Positions 32,173-42,821 of a stretch of DNA of 64,000 nt are shown one piece after another. How positions within the stretch are numbered: the stretch's first letter is position 1; each line of letters opens with the position of its first letter. Origin of the DNA: Rebecca billardiae RCC1528 (lineage: Eukaryota > Haptophyta); contig OZ251227.1 in the NCBI GenBank assembly GCA_965240325.2, positions 1,302,001 through 1,366,000 of the forward strand, read 5' to 3'. The notes under the pieces were generated by a model that was given only the letters and a program-made list of their open reading frames with translations, did no database searches and was not told the origin of the DNA. A program made the position numbers and the translations under genes.

Positions 32173-35031
32173 ATGCTCTCCGCGGCCGAGCTCTCGGCAG
32201 TGTACGGCGCAGGCCACTCGGGCAACGCGCGCGGCTTCTCGGTCCGCGCGACCGGCCGCCTGAGCGCGTACGAGCTCTCCGATGTGTACGGCTCCATGAC
32301 CATCGGCGCACCTCCACGCGACGCGTCCGAGGGCGGCTCTGGCCCGGCGCGCGCGGACAACCGGCGCACGATCGCGTCGAGCGGCCCGAAGAGCAAGGCG
32401 GGCGGGCTGAAGGTGGGCGGGGCGTTCAAGAAGGGCCCGAACCCGCCCTTCCTCGCGCGCCGCGCCCAGCTCTTCGACCGGATGCTCGAGCAGCAGGCGA
32501 GCCGGCTCGCTTCGCTCCCGAAGGAGCAGATCACCGTCACCATGCCCGACGGCAAGCAGCTGCAGAAGACGGCGTGGGTGGACTCGCCGCTGTCGATCGC
32601 CGAGGGCATCGGCAAGCAGTTCGCGGGGCGCATGTGCGTCGCCGCGCTCAAGTACTCCCGCCGCCTCCCCGGCATCGGCGAGGTGATCGTCGCGGACGAC
32701 ATGGACGACGACGCAGAGGCGCACACGGAGGGCGGCTGGGAGCTGTGGGACCTGGCGCGGCCGTTCGAGGGGGACTGCGAGCTCAAGCTGATCGGGTTTG
32801 ACGAGCCCGAGGGGCGCGAGACCTTCTGGCACTCCTCCTCGCACGTGCTCGGCGGCGCGCTCGAGCAGCTGTACGGCTCGCAGCTGACGCACGGCCCGCC
32901 CACCTCGGGCGGCTTCTTCTACGACTCGTACATGGGCACGGACGTGGTGCCCGCGGACGAGCACGGGGCGATCGAGAAGAAGGCGAAGGAGATCAGCAAG
33001 GCGAAGAGCCCGTTCGTCCGCCTCGTCATCTCCAAGGAGCAGGCCCTCGAGCTCTTCTCCGACAACCCGTTCAAGGTGCACACGATCCAGACCAAGGTGC
33101 CGGACGGCGCGCTCACGACCGCGTACCGCTGCGGCGATGTGGTCGACCTCTGCCGCGGGCCGCACCTGCCGCACACGGGCAAGGTGGAGGCGTTCGCCGT
33201 GGTGAAGAACTCGTCCGCCTACTTCCTCGGCCAGGTGCGCCGCCTGCGCGCGCGCGCCGGCGGCGGGAGGGATGGCGCGGCGCGCGCGCGCGCGCGGGGC
33301 GCGTTCCGACGCCGCGCTCGCCGCCCGCCCGCCCTCGCTGCCGCCCTCCCGCCGTGCGCCGCGCAGGCGAACTGCGACTCGCTGCAGCGCGTGTACGGCA
33401 TCTCCTTCCCCGACTCGAAGCAGCTCAACAAGTGGCGCAAGTTCCAGGAGGAGGCGGCGAAGCGCGACCACCGGCGCATCGGCACCGACCAGGAGCTGTT
33501 CTTCTTCCACGAGCTCTCGCCCGGCAGCTGCTTCTTCCTGCCGCACGGCGCGCGGCTGTACAACGCGCTGATCGAGTTCATCCGCGGGCGGTACTGGGGC
33601 ACGGGCGCGCCCGGCGACCGCGTGTACCACGAGGTGATCACGCCCAACATGTACAACATGGACCTGTGGGTCACCTCGGGACACGCCGCAAAGTGCGCAC
33701 TTGCGCTGCGCGGCGCCGCGAAGCGAGCGCGCCGCGAGCGCGCGCGGCTGGCCGCCCGCCGGCCGAAGGCCCCGCGTGCGCTGATGGCGGCCGCGCGCGC
33801 TCTGTGCGCCGGTCTCTGTGCGCCCCTGCAGGTACAAGGAGCACATGTTCAACTTCGACGTGGAGCGTCAGGAGTTTGGGCTCAAGCCAATGAACTGCCC
33901 GGGCCACTGCCTCATGTTCAAGCACCGCGTGCGCTCGTACCGCGAGCTGCCGCTGCGGCTCGCCGACTTTGGCGTGCTGCACCGCAACGAGCTGTCGGGC
34001 GCGCTCACCGGGCTCACGCGCGTCCGCCGCTTCCAGCAGGACGACGCGCACATCTTCTGCACGCTCGGGCAGGTGAAGTCCGAGGTGCGCGGCGTGCTTG
34101 AGCTCATCCAGTCCGTGTACGAGGTCTTCGGGATGACCTTCTCGCTCTGCCTCTCCACGCGGCCCGAGACGAAGATCGGGGACGAGGCGCTGTGGGACCG
34201 CGCGGAGCAGTACATGCGCGAGGCGCTCGACGAGTTCGGCCAGCCGTGGAAGCTCAACCCGGGCGACGGCGCCTTCTACGGCCCCAAGATTGACGTGCGC
34301 GTGTACGACGCGCTCGAGCGGCCGCACCAGTGCGCGACCGTGCAGCTCGACTTCAACCTGCCCAACCGCTTCGACCTGTCGTACACGGGCGCGGGGACCG
34401 AGGCGAAGGACGCGCTCACCGGCACGTCGAGCGACGCCGACCGCGCGCTCGCCGACCTCGGCAAGCTGCGCCCCGTGATGGTGCACCGAGCAATCCTCGG
34501 CTCGGTCGAGCGGATGATCGCCATCCTGACCGAGCACTACGCGGGCAAGTGGCCGCTCTGGCTCTCGCCCAGGCAGATCATCCTCGTGCCCGTGAGTAAG
34601 GAGCAGTTCGAGTACGCGGAGGAGCTGCGCCAGATCTTCCACGGGGTGCGCGCGCGGCGCGCGCAGCCGCGTGCGCCCCGCCGGCGCCGCGGGCCGGCGA
34701 CCGCCCTGCCGAGCCCACGCCCCCCACCCGTCGGCGCCCCCCTCCCCACGCACCGTGCGCGCAGGCGGGCTTCCACGTGGACGTGGACAGCACGCTCAAC
34801 ACGCTCAAGAAGATGATCCGGGAGGCGGAGCTCAAGCAGTACAACTACATCCTCACGATCGGGCGGAACGAGGTCGCCGCGCGCTCGGTCAACGTGCGCG
34901 CGCGCTCGGGCGCGCAGCTGGGCGAGCAGAAGGTCGACGAGTTCCTGTCGTACATCCAGGCGGAGAAGAAGGCGTACGGCGTCGGCTACAGCCACACCGC
35001 AGCGCCCGCGACCGCGCCGCCCAAGGAATGA
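32173..35031 (+). CDS. Threonyl-tRNA synthetase (copy 1)
   Basis: Four exons: 32173-33234, 33367-33692, 33832-34645 and 34765-35031. The introns are 132, 139 and 119 bp, all GTGCGC...AG, with phases 0, 2 and 0. The protein is 822 aa. It charges tRNA-Thr. In order: an N-terminal extension (~100 residues) with a repeated LSAxELSxVYG motif; a TGS domain ([12 protein letters not shown]); an editing domain with HSSSH at 220-224 and CRGPH at 327-331; and a class II core with MNCPGHC, motif 2 HRNELSG plus [16 protein letters not shown] and motif 3 [10 protein letters not shown]. The anticodon-binding domain is completed across the last intron (EELRQIFHG joined to AGFHVDVD). Intron 1 has no in-frame stop, so a retained-intron reading is possible, but homology favours splicing. 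The compartment cannot be decided. Confidence 0.92.
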
Positions 35032-36169
35032 CGGCGCTACAGCGGGCAGCGCTGCTGCCCGTGCCGTCCGATGGCGGGCGGCGGCGGCGGCGGCGCTAGC
35101 ACTGCCTCGCCCGGCCACGCGCGCGAGCAGACGCTCGGCGGGCGCCGTGCGTGCAGGCCTGCCCATGTCTCTCGCCGCGCTCGCCGCGCGCAGGGTCGCA
35201 CGCGCAACAGCTACGCACGTGCCCGGCCATTGTCCGGCGCACGCCCGTTCACTCCGTTGCGCACGCTGAGCGAGATCAAGGCGATGAGCCCGTGAGTGAC
35301 GCCGACTCTGAACGGAGTACAGTAGACGTAGTTACCCGAACCCGACCACCGGCCCCGAGACCGAATGACGAGCAGGCTGCGGCCTTCCGGCTTCCAGAAT
35401 CCAGCAGTGACCAGCTGCTGCCGGACAGCAGATGAACCGCCACTTAAGTCGCAGTCCATCCCGCATGAGCCGATGAGGCATGAGCAGCCGATCATCGTCA
35501 TCACACTCGGTGCATGCAGTATGATTATGATCACGTACTACCGGTCGCGGCACCCGTGACCGTGACGTGACGATCGACGATTCGGATTATTAATTATATA
35601 TATACGTCTTTATATACTCGCGAATATATATATACATATACACACACACACATATATATATATATGACAGCGCGCTTTATAAGCCTAATAAGGCCGCGTG
35701 AATCAGGCGGGCGTGAGCCGCCAAGCGCGCGCTAGCAGTGCGCGCGCTGACGATGATGATGAGCCGATCATCAGATCATCAGCATCACTGAGGCGGATGT
35801 TATTTATTTATTTATAATATATTTCTAATATTTTAGTCTATATATATATGCTGAGACTGATGATGACTGAGGCGGCGGCGCTTTATGCGGCTCGTCCGAC
35901 TGCCGTGGGGCGGTCGTGATGGGCGTGGTGAGTAGCTACCGTCGGTGTCCCGCGGCGCGCGTGGTGCGGAAACAGCGGAATCGGCCAAGCCGAACGGCCG
36001 ATTAAGCTCGAGTACCGGGAGCCAGTAGGCGACCGCGGGAAGCCTAGCTAGCAACGTCGTGGTGAGGGTGTTCGACGATGGTCAGGCACTTATTGATTGA
36101 CCTGTGCTAGCGAATAGTGATGATGCTGATGGACCGTGCTTGAATCATGAATGGCATCGGATCAATCAA
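35032..36169. other. Convergent intergenic region with AT-rich microsatellites
   Basis: It lies between the 3' ends of ThrRS and the coiled-coil gene. It holds (TA)n/(CA)n tracts at about 35590-35665 and 35808-35850, in sharp contrast to the GC-rich genes. No gene is seen. The duplicate is at 45681-46818. Confidence 0.7.
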
Positions 36170-37747
36170 TCAAGCGTCACCCGAGGACTCAGAGTCAGCC
36201 CCAGGGTCGGCGCCTGCCATCCCCCTCCCCGCGCGTTCGCCATGGGACGCGGCGGCGCCGCCGGCGCGCGACAGCGCAGCTGCCGCCGCCGGGCCGTCTG
36301 ACGCAATCGCAGCGAGGTGCGCCAGCTCATCGGTGAGCACGGCGATGTGGCGCTCCTGGCGGCGGCGCGCGGCCTCAGACTGCTCCAGCGCCGCCTGAAG
36401 CGCCGCCACGTCCACGTCCGAGGGCGGGGCGCGGGGCGGCCCGCCGTGGACCCCGCCACCTCGCGTGGGCGGGCGGCGCGTCGCGCCCCGGCGCCCGTCT
36501 TGCGCCGCAAGCAGCAGCGCGCGCAGCCGGCTGTTTTCAGACTCGAGCCTGCGCATGCGCGCGCCCAGGGACGCGTCCGGCACGGGCCGCGTCGGCGCGG
36601 CACGCCGCGTCCGGCTCGCCGTCGGAGGCGGCGGCATGCGCACGGCGGACTTTGACGCCGTGTAAGAGAGCTGCGCCGTGGCGGCGTGTGGCGCACGCGC
36701 GCGCCCGTGCTGGTCGGGCGCGCGCTCGGCCGTCGGGCCCCAGGCTCGCGCGGGCTGGGCTCGAGTCCAGCTGGCGCTCAGCAGCTCGGTGCGGCCGGAG
36801 GCCTCGGCGGCGGTCAGGCGGGGCGTCGGACGCGCTGGCGCGCTCAGCCGGCGAAGCGCGGGCACGGGGACGAGCCACGGCCCCGCGGACAACCGTCTCC
36901 CATACGGCTGCCCAGGTGGCGGCGTCGAGGCCCGCCGGCTGCGAGCGCGCGAGGACGAGCCATCGTCGCTCGCGCGCGTGCGCGGCGCGCTCCGCGGCCG
37001 CGGAGCGCTCAGCCGCACACGGGCCGTGCCCGCTGCGGCGACGTCCAGCGCGGCAGCACTCCGGCGGCGCGGCGGGCCGCGGCGTGTGGAGATCGTCGCG
37101 CTCGAAGAAGTGGCGACACGGCGCGTGACGGTGCTCTCGCGCCGTGAGGCTGAGGCTGAGAGCAGGCGCTCAGCGCCCGGCTGGGGCGCGCCCGCCGCCG
37201 AGGTGCGCGCGGAGGAGCTTCCGGCCTTCTGATCGGCGGCTTGGCCCTGCTCGGGGGGCGTGGGCTGCGGCGCACCGTCGTCGGCCATCACCTCGGCCAG
37301 CCGGTTGCGCAGCTTTTGCAGGCGCACGAGGTCAGAGATGCGCTCGCGACTGCCGTCGTGCGGGCTTCCGCTGCTGCGCGCTGGCGAGCGGCCGCCGCGT
37401 GGGCTGCTGGCGGGCCGTACTGCGCCAAAGGCGGGGGCTAGGTTGCGCCGCCGGCTACGTCGGCGAGCAGCTGCGCCCTCAGCGTCCTCGTCCTCGTCCT
37501 CGTCCTCCTCGTCGGAGGACGCAGCTGCTGCGCTTCGGGTGCGTGTGACCCCAAGCGACGCGCCTTCGCTGCCAGACTCGGCGCGCAGCTGGTTGACGTA
37601 CGCACGTATCTGCGACACAGATATCCGGTCGCCTTCGCGCGCAGACCCCGCGTCGATCTCATCGAGCCGACTCGTGTACTCGCGCAGCGCCGCCAGCTCC
37701 GACCGCGTCGTCGCGCTCACGCGTTGGTCGAGCGCCGACGCAGACAT
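36170..37747 (-). CDS. Disordered, Ser/Arg-rich protein with C-terminal coiled coils (copy 1), function unknown
   Basis: 525 aa, single exon, from ATG 37747. I do not recognise a family. Visible features are a short helical N-terminus (ELAALREYTSRLDEID), an acidic run (SSDEEDEDEDEDAEG), and a long Ala/Ser/Arg/Pro-rich disordered centre with several RRxS/RRxST sites that look like basophilic kinase targets (RRRSA, RRAST, and RRLSA twice). Two C-terminal coiled-coil segments follow: RMRRLESENSRLRALLLA and LQAALEQSEAARRRQERHIA. It may be a scaffold or cytoskeletal protein; that is speculation. It is head-to-head with the desaturase (409 bp between starts). The copy at 46819-48396 differs by one synonymous base. 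Confidence 0.65.
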   Translation of the reverse strand: MSASALDQRVSATTRSELAALREYTSRLDEIDAGSAREGDRISVSQIRAYVNQLRAESGSEGASLGVTRTRSAAAASSDEEDEDEDEDAEGAAARRRSRRRNLAPAFGAVRPASSPRGGRSPARSSGSPHDGSRERISDLVRLQKLRNRLAEVMADDGAPQPTPPEQGQAADQKAGSSSARTSAAGAPQPGAERLLSASASRRESTVTRRVATSSSATISTRRGPPRRRSAAALDVAAAGTARVRLSAPRPRSAPRTRASDDGSSSRARSRRASTPPPGQPYGRRLSAGPWLVPVPALRRLSAPARPTPRLTAAEASGRTELLSASWTRAQPARAWGPTAERAPDQHGRARAPHAATAQLSYTASKSAVRMPPPPTASRTRRAAPTRPVPDASLGARMRRLESENSRLRALLLAAQDGRRGATRRPPTRGGGVHGGPPRAPPSDVDVAALQAALEQSEAARRRQERHIAVLTDELAHLAAIASDGPAAAAALSRAGGAAASHGERAGRGMAGADPGADSESSGDA

Positions 37748-38156
37748 CGTGCGCAGACCTTACCTCCGAGCGGCGGAGCGGCCGAGCGGGCGATTCGTAC
37801 GAAAAGCATGGCGGCGAAAAATGAGCGCGACGGCGACGGGCCTATGATAATCATATGCTCCAATGCGCGCCTCAATGACGAAATTGCTACTACTATCACT
37901 ACTAGTACCAGGCCGCCGGAATCGTCGTCACTACTACTACCAGGCGCGAGGTCGCAGACTTTGCAAATATTCCCCGCGAATCCGGCGCTTCGGCCACGCT
38001 GCTTGGCCTTGCGCCTGGCCCCCATTGGCCCTTTGTGCATCACCTAGCCCATGCGCTCGAAGCTGGGAGAAGCAAGGGACCGAAGCAAACGTTGCAGCCA
38101 CGAGCCCGAAAGCTCGAAAGCCAGCTGGCGCGGAAGGATTCCAACAGGTCGCCGAC
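37748..38156. promoter_or_regulatory. Divergent intergenic region, coiled-coil gene / desaturase
   Basis: 409 bp between two opposite start codons, expected to carry both promoters. It contains a TACTAC/CACTACTA-rich patch at about 37886-37945 (ACTACTATCACTACTAGTAC). The desaturase reading frame is open upstream of its ATG, so an earlier start or an upstream exon is possible. The duplicate is at 48397-48805. Confidence 0.45.
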
Positions 38157-39669
38157 ATGTGCCGCTCCGTGGATGCGCCGCTACCGTCGCCGACGGCGGC
38201 GAGCACGCGGAAGCCGGCGGCGGCAGACGTGCCCTCGCCGAAGCGCACGCGGTTGTGGCGCCTGTACGGCGCGGTCTACGACTTGGAGGCCTTCGTCAAG
38301 TCGCACCCGGGCGGCGAGGTGGCCATCCGGCTCGCGCAAGGAACCGACGACGCGAGCGACCTGTTTGCTTCATACCACCCGGTGGGGCACGGGCGCGCGT
38401 GGAGCGTGCTCGAATCGTTCCGCGTCGGCGGCGAGCCGCCTAAGCCCGCCCCCCCGTCGCAGTTCGCTCTCGACCTCCGGGCCATGGTCCGCGAGCACTT
38501 TGGTACCACCTCGCGCGCGCCTCACAAGGCGACGGCAGGGCACGCGGCGGTCTGCTTCGTGTTCGCGGCGGTGCAGATCGCGTGCTGGGTGGGATGGATG
38601 CGCGGCTCGTACGCGGCCATGCTTGGCGCCACCTTCTTCCACTGGCTCACCGCCGTCAACATCTCGCACGATGCGTCGCACTTTGCCTTCTCGGCGTCGC
38701 CGGCCGTGAACGAGCTGCTGGTGTACGCGTCGCTGCCGCTCATGTTCGCGCCGCTGACATGGTACCACCAGCACGTGGTCGCGCACCACACGGGCTGCAA
38801 CGACGTCTCGCGCGACGTCGACCTGCAGCACTTCGCGCCGATGAAGCTGCACCCGTCCGACAGCCGCACCAACCCGCACGGCGGGCACACGCTGCTGGAC
38901 TACGCCAAGGTGCTCGTGTCGAGCGTGCACCTGGTGCTCGGCGTGCCGCTCTTCAACTCGGGGCTGCTGCCGTTCGACTGGTACACCGCGCACTACGCGC
39001 CGGCGGTCCTCCTGCTCCCCGGCCTCAAGGCCTCCCCGCTCCGCCGCGCGCTCAACCTGCTGCCGCCTGTTCTCTTCGCCGCGTTTGCCGCCTACCCGAT
39101 GCTCGCCTTCGACGCGCTGCACAAGCGCGCGCTGTTCGTGCTCGTGCCGATCGTGGGCTCGAGCCTGGTGTTCCTGCTCTTCACGCAGGTGTCGCACATC
39201 CAACCCGAGGCGCAGCTCGCCGAGACGCAGCTCGAGCCCGACTTCTTCAAGCGGCAGGCGCGCACGGCGGTCGACTACTCGACCGGCTCGACGTTCTGGG
39301 GCTACATGTCGGGCGGGCTCAACCTGCAGTCGCTGCACCACTGCCTGCCGTACGTGAACAGCTGCCACTTCGGGGCGCTGTACCCCAAGTTCGAGGCTGT
39401 GTGCGCGCGCCACGGCGTCGTGCTTGTCAAGCGGCGCGGCATCTGGGACGCGGCGTGCACGGCGATGCGGCACGTGTGGACGCTCAACGGTGCGCAGCGG
39501 CAGCGCACGCCTGCTGCGCTGCGCTCGCTGGCGCGCGATGCGGCGCCGACGGGCGCGCGCAGTGCTCGCTGCGCCACTCATCTCCGCCCTCGTCGACTTT
39601 CCCCCCCCTTCGCCTCCGCTTGCAGGCTCTCAGCGCAAGCTCATGCTGAACGAAGCTGTCTTTGGGTAG
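38157..39669 (+). CDS. Cytochrome b5-fused front-end fatty acid desaturase (copy 1)
   Basis: Two exons, 38157-39489 and 39626-39669. The 136-bp intron (GTGCGC...TTGCAG, phase 1) gives 458 aa ending SQRKLMLNEAVFG. The N-terminal cytochrome b5 domain has HPGG at 50-53 and a second heme-His candidate in YHPVGHG. Desaturase histidine boxes are HDASH (171-175), HQHVVAHH (204-211) and QSLHH (391-395). The first residue of box 3 is Gln, the hallmark of front-end desaturases. Several hydrophobic segments lie between the boxes. The enzyme should insert a double bond between an existing one and the carboxyl end of a polyunsaturated acyl chain in the ER (or act on a sphingoid base); regiospecificity cannot be read from sequence. 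A 661-codon read-through frame ignores the intron. Confidence 0.88.
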
Positions 39670-41231
39670 GCGGTGGCTGCGCCAATCTCTTGTTCGATCA
39701 GCTTCGATCACGGCGGGAGCATGCTGTGACACAGTTGTGCCCTGCGCCGTGGTCGAGCAGCGGAGCCGGCGTGCATGCGGGCACTCCCGTCGCTGCGCAC
39801 GCTGGCTTGCGCGCGCTGCTGGCTGCCTCACGGGGCTGGCACGCGTAGCGCAGCGGCACGGCAGCATGATCGCTGCTCACATCGGTGACCGCTCCGCGTA
39901 TTCGGAGCGGCGTATTCGCGCCATGCAATTGCAAGTCTGCTCCTCAGAGACTGCTGGCGGAAGCACTGTTGGCCGGTGGCGGCCAGGCTGCGGCCTCCGC
40001 CTCTTACACTTTCGGCTACGACCCCTGCCCCTGCCAGGACAGCCGCCAGCCAGCCTGATGATGGGTAGTCACGTGGTCGTAGACGTAGTCGTCACTAGTC
40101 GCGCGGCGACTCGTCAGCGGCGTCAGCCCCGACGGGCCGATTCCGCGGCGGCCACGCCCGCCGCCCCGCGTGGGCCACGGTCCGCAGTCGGCGCGCCGCG
40201 GCGCCCCGCGGGCGCCCGGCGCGCGGCGGAGGCGCCGCGGCGTCGCGGGTAGTCGTCCGCTATTGTATAAGCTAGCAGTTATAGTAATAATAGCACTTAT
40301 TGACCTTGTCGTCAACTTGGCCTGTTTTATTTCTACCAGCAGATTCCATTTACTATGTCACGGCGACAAACCCTTGGCCGCCAGTGGGAATCGGTGTCAC
40401 GCCCCGTTGGGTGTACCTCTCACGGCCGATGGCGGCCCCCACGTGCGCGAGGAACGCGATTCCTGCACTCCTCAGTGACCGGTGAGTGCAGGAATCCAGT
40501 TGCGGCTCTCGTCCGCCTCGCCATTGTCGCACACGAGGTACACCCAACACCATGGGTCGGATCCTAGAACTCTCCGCGCGCTCGCGCCCGCGCGGCGAGG
40601 GCACTGGCAGGCTTGTTCTCATCATCTTGTCCAAGACTGCAGCCTGCTAGATGCGCGAGGACGCGTGTGCACGCCTTTCCGCGCGTCATGGGTGCGCGTG
40701 GCACGCACCTTGTCGTCATCTACGCCGAGGAGGCTTCAGCAACCGGCCCACCAACCTGCCGTGACCACGTTCAAATGCAGGCCGGCAGTAGCTGCATGCG
40801 AGCGCACGCAACAGAAACATCTCACGCTCGACAAGGAAGTGGTGGCGGACCGAGTAGAGCTGGAATCATTTGCAGTCCATCTGTTGTTCAAGTATCCTGG
40901 TTCACCAGCTGACACGGGCGCGACGCAGCCAAGGCAGAGTGCTTGCAGCTTGCAGCGCGCCCGCAAGTCGCAACTACTGCGGTCTGCCGCCGCGGCGTGG
41001 CGATCGTCACACTGCCGTGCGCTGCGAGTGACCTCTGTGTCATGGCGAAGCAAGCAGCATGTCTTGGCAACACCTTTCGCTACAGCTCAGCGCCCTAGTA
41101 CGAACATGCGCCAACGACGTGCCATCACTACTCTGCAATCGCGCCGGCACCCACCAGCGGGCAAGCCGCAAGCCGCCATTTTACCCGCGTTTTGGCGAAT
41201 GTCGCTGGGCTCTCGTAGAAATAAAACAGGC
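39670..41231. other. Intergenic, no gene seen; contains a long inverted repeat
   Basis: GC-rich to mixed sequence with random open frames lacking domains. The main structure is the inverted repeat at 40406-40548. The duplicate is at 50319-51883. Confidence 0.55.
40406..40548. repeat. Long imperfect inverted repeat (hairpin), copy 1
   Basis: Outer arms GTTGGGTGTACCTC (from 40406) and GAGGTACACCCAAC (to 40548) are exact complements. Inner arms GATTCCTGCACTC (40458-40470) and GAGTGCAGGAATC (40484-40496) are perfect, with a 13-nt loop. The sequence between pairs partially, giving a stem of about 65 bp. This suggests a small-RNA-like hairpin or a MITE. The duplicate is at 51055-51197. Confidence 0.8.
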
Positions 41232-41463
41232 GGCCGATTACAGTGCGCTTATCCGACGAACAGACTATACTTATTATCTGCTGCTCCCGCGACATCGGCG
41301 CTCCGGCCTCCTCCTCGCAAGCCGCCAGCGCGGGCGCCCCCCCATAATAAGCTCGCGTCAGACGCGCGCGACAACAACGCGCGCCGTCAGTCTGAGTCTG
41401 AGTCCGAAGTGCGTCGTACTCGTCTGTCAGACACGAGCAGCAGGCAGCCCGGCGCGCCACCCC

Positions 41464-41718
41464 CTACGCCGCGCCCTCGCCCGGCGGCGCGGGCGCGGGC
41501 GCGGCGGGCCGCGGGTGCGGCGACGGCCCCTGCTGCAGCGCGCGCTCGTACGGCGTGTCGAAGCCGAGCTCGTCGGGCCGCGGCGGCGCGGACGCCATCG
41601 CGTCGGCAAACTCGTCGTCAAACGACGAGCGCGCGCCCTCGGGCGCGGCCGCGAGCTTGCCGTCGGCGGAGCGGCGCATGTCGAGCGTCGGGATGGCGGG
41701 GCGGGACGAGCCCTCGCG
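41464..41718 (-). CDS. 3' fragment of an unidentified gene, cut by the gap
   Basis: The frame is open from the N gap (41718) to a stop at 41464, about 84 residues. It is rich in Ala, Pro and Asp/Glu with a tidy central part (SFDDEFADAMASAP, DELGFDTPYERALQQG) and a Pro/Ala tail. It lies in sequence unique to this side of the gap, not in the duplication. Family unknown. Confidence 0.4.
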   Translation of the reverse strand, partial: REGSSRPAIPTLDMRRSADGKLAAAPEGARSSFDDEFADAMASAPPRPDELGFDTPYERALQQGPSPHPRPAAPAPAPPGEGAA

Positions 41719-41918
41719 NNNNNNNNNNNNNNNNNNNNNNNNNNNNNNNNNNNNNNNNNNNNNNNNNNNNNNNNNNNNNNNNNNNNNNNNNNNNNNNNNN
41801 NNNNNNNNNNNNNNNNNNNNNNNNNNNNNNNNNNNNNNNNNNNNNNNNNNNNNNNNNNNNNNNNNNNNNNNNNNNNNNNNNNNNNNNNNNNNNNNNNNNN
41901 NNNNNNNNNNNNNNNNNN
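41719..41918. other. Assembly gap, 200 N
   Basis: A run of exactly 200 undetermined bases, a round number typical of a placeholder. Copy 2 of the 10-kb duplication begins at its right edge. Confidence 0.99.
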
Positions 41919-42656
41919 CTGGCCGCCCTGGGCGAGCAGGTCGCCGAGCATGCGCATGGCGCGCTGGTTGTGCGCCCGCTTCTGCTCCTTGAGCTCGGGC
42001 GGGTTCTCGATGTGCCGCTTCGAGAAGATGTTGAGCAGATTGCGCCCGAGGCTCATCGGCGCCGCCATCGGGTCGGTCGTCACGCGATCGCCCGCGACCG
42101 AGATCATGTGCGGGCAGAGCGTCGGGTACTTGTCGTCGAGCAGGATGGAGAGCACGGTGGGGTCGGGCTCGATCTGGTGGTTCGAGAAGATGATCACGTT
42201 CTCGCCCGCCGCGAGCTGCTCGGTGATGCGCACGAGCTGCTCCTCGCCGAGGATCACCGACTGCTCGAGGTTGACCATCGGCTCGAAGAAACTCTTGCCA
42301 AATTCGTAGTAATCAAACGGCTCGCGCAGCGAGCGGTGCAGGGGCTCGAACCGGTACGGGTCGCGCACCTGGTCAATGGCCAGCTTGATGTACGTCGCGA
42401 GCTGCTGGTCCGCCACGTCCGGGTCCGTGCTCGCGCCCTTGGCGCACGTGGCGTACTGCCCCTCGAGCCCCTGCGCAACCGCGATGAATCCGGGCGGCGC
42501 CGCGCCCGAGGCCTGCAGCTGGTGCACGAGGCCCTGCACGCGGCTCGGGCCGGTGGTGGAGGTCATGCGCATGCCCGAGCGAGGGGTGACCGCCTGCCGC
42601 AGAAAGGCGCCCCCCGCCAGGCCCGCGAGCATGACATGCATCACGGCCGGTGTCAT
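41919..42656 (-). CDS. Plastid-type GPAT (copy 2), 3' part lost in gap
   Basis: Identical to the first 246 codons of copy 1, from ATG 42656 through the acyltransferase H-x4-D box and GDRVTTDP. It runs into the N gap before the GGRDRP motif. The remainder (rest of exon 1, intron, exon 2) may lie in the gap or be absent. Before assuming a broken gene, treat it as an assembly truncation. Confidence 0.85.
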
Positions 42657-42821
42657 TGTGTGCGCCGATGCACGAGGGAGGGACGGATCCGTCACTCCGC
42701 GTGGCCAGAGATTCTCTCTGCGCGGCTAAAAAAGATTTCAGATTTGCGCGGGAACAAAAAGACTCCGGGGCGGGCAGCAGCCATCGCACGTCCACGCGTC
42801 CCCGCCCGGGCCGGCGGCATC

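Larger units (their letters stand above)
31270..41231. repeat. ~10-kb near-identical duplication, copy 1
   Basis: 9,962 bp are repeated at 41919-51883 with a constant 10,649-bp offset. Differences I noticed are one synonymous base (36896 T versus 47545 C) and a 3-bp indel near the right end (about 41205), after which the offset is 10,652. The left limit in copy 2 coincides exactly with an N gap, so the true left breakpoint is unknown. Confidence 0.95.

Noticed and set aside
41919-42656. Truncated GPAT as a biological pseudogene
   Set aside because: The truncation point is exactly the edge of an N gap, so it says nothing about the gene's integrity.
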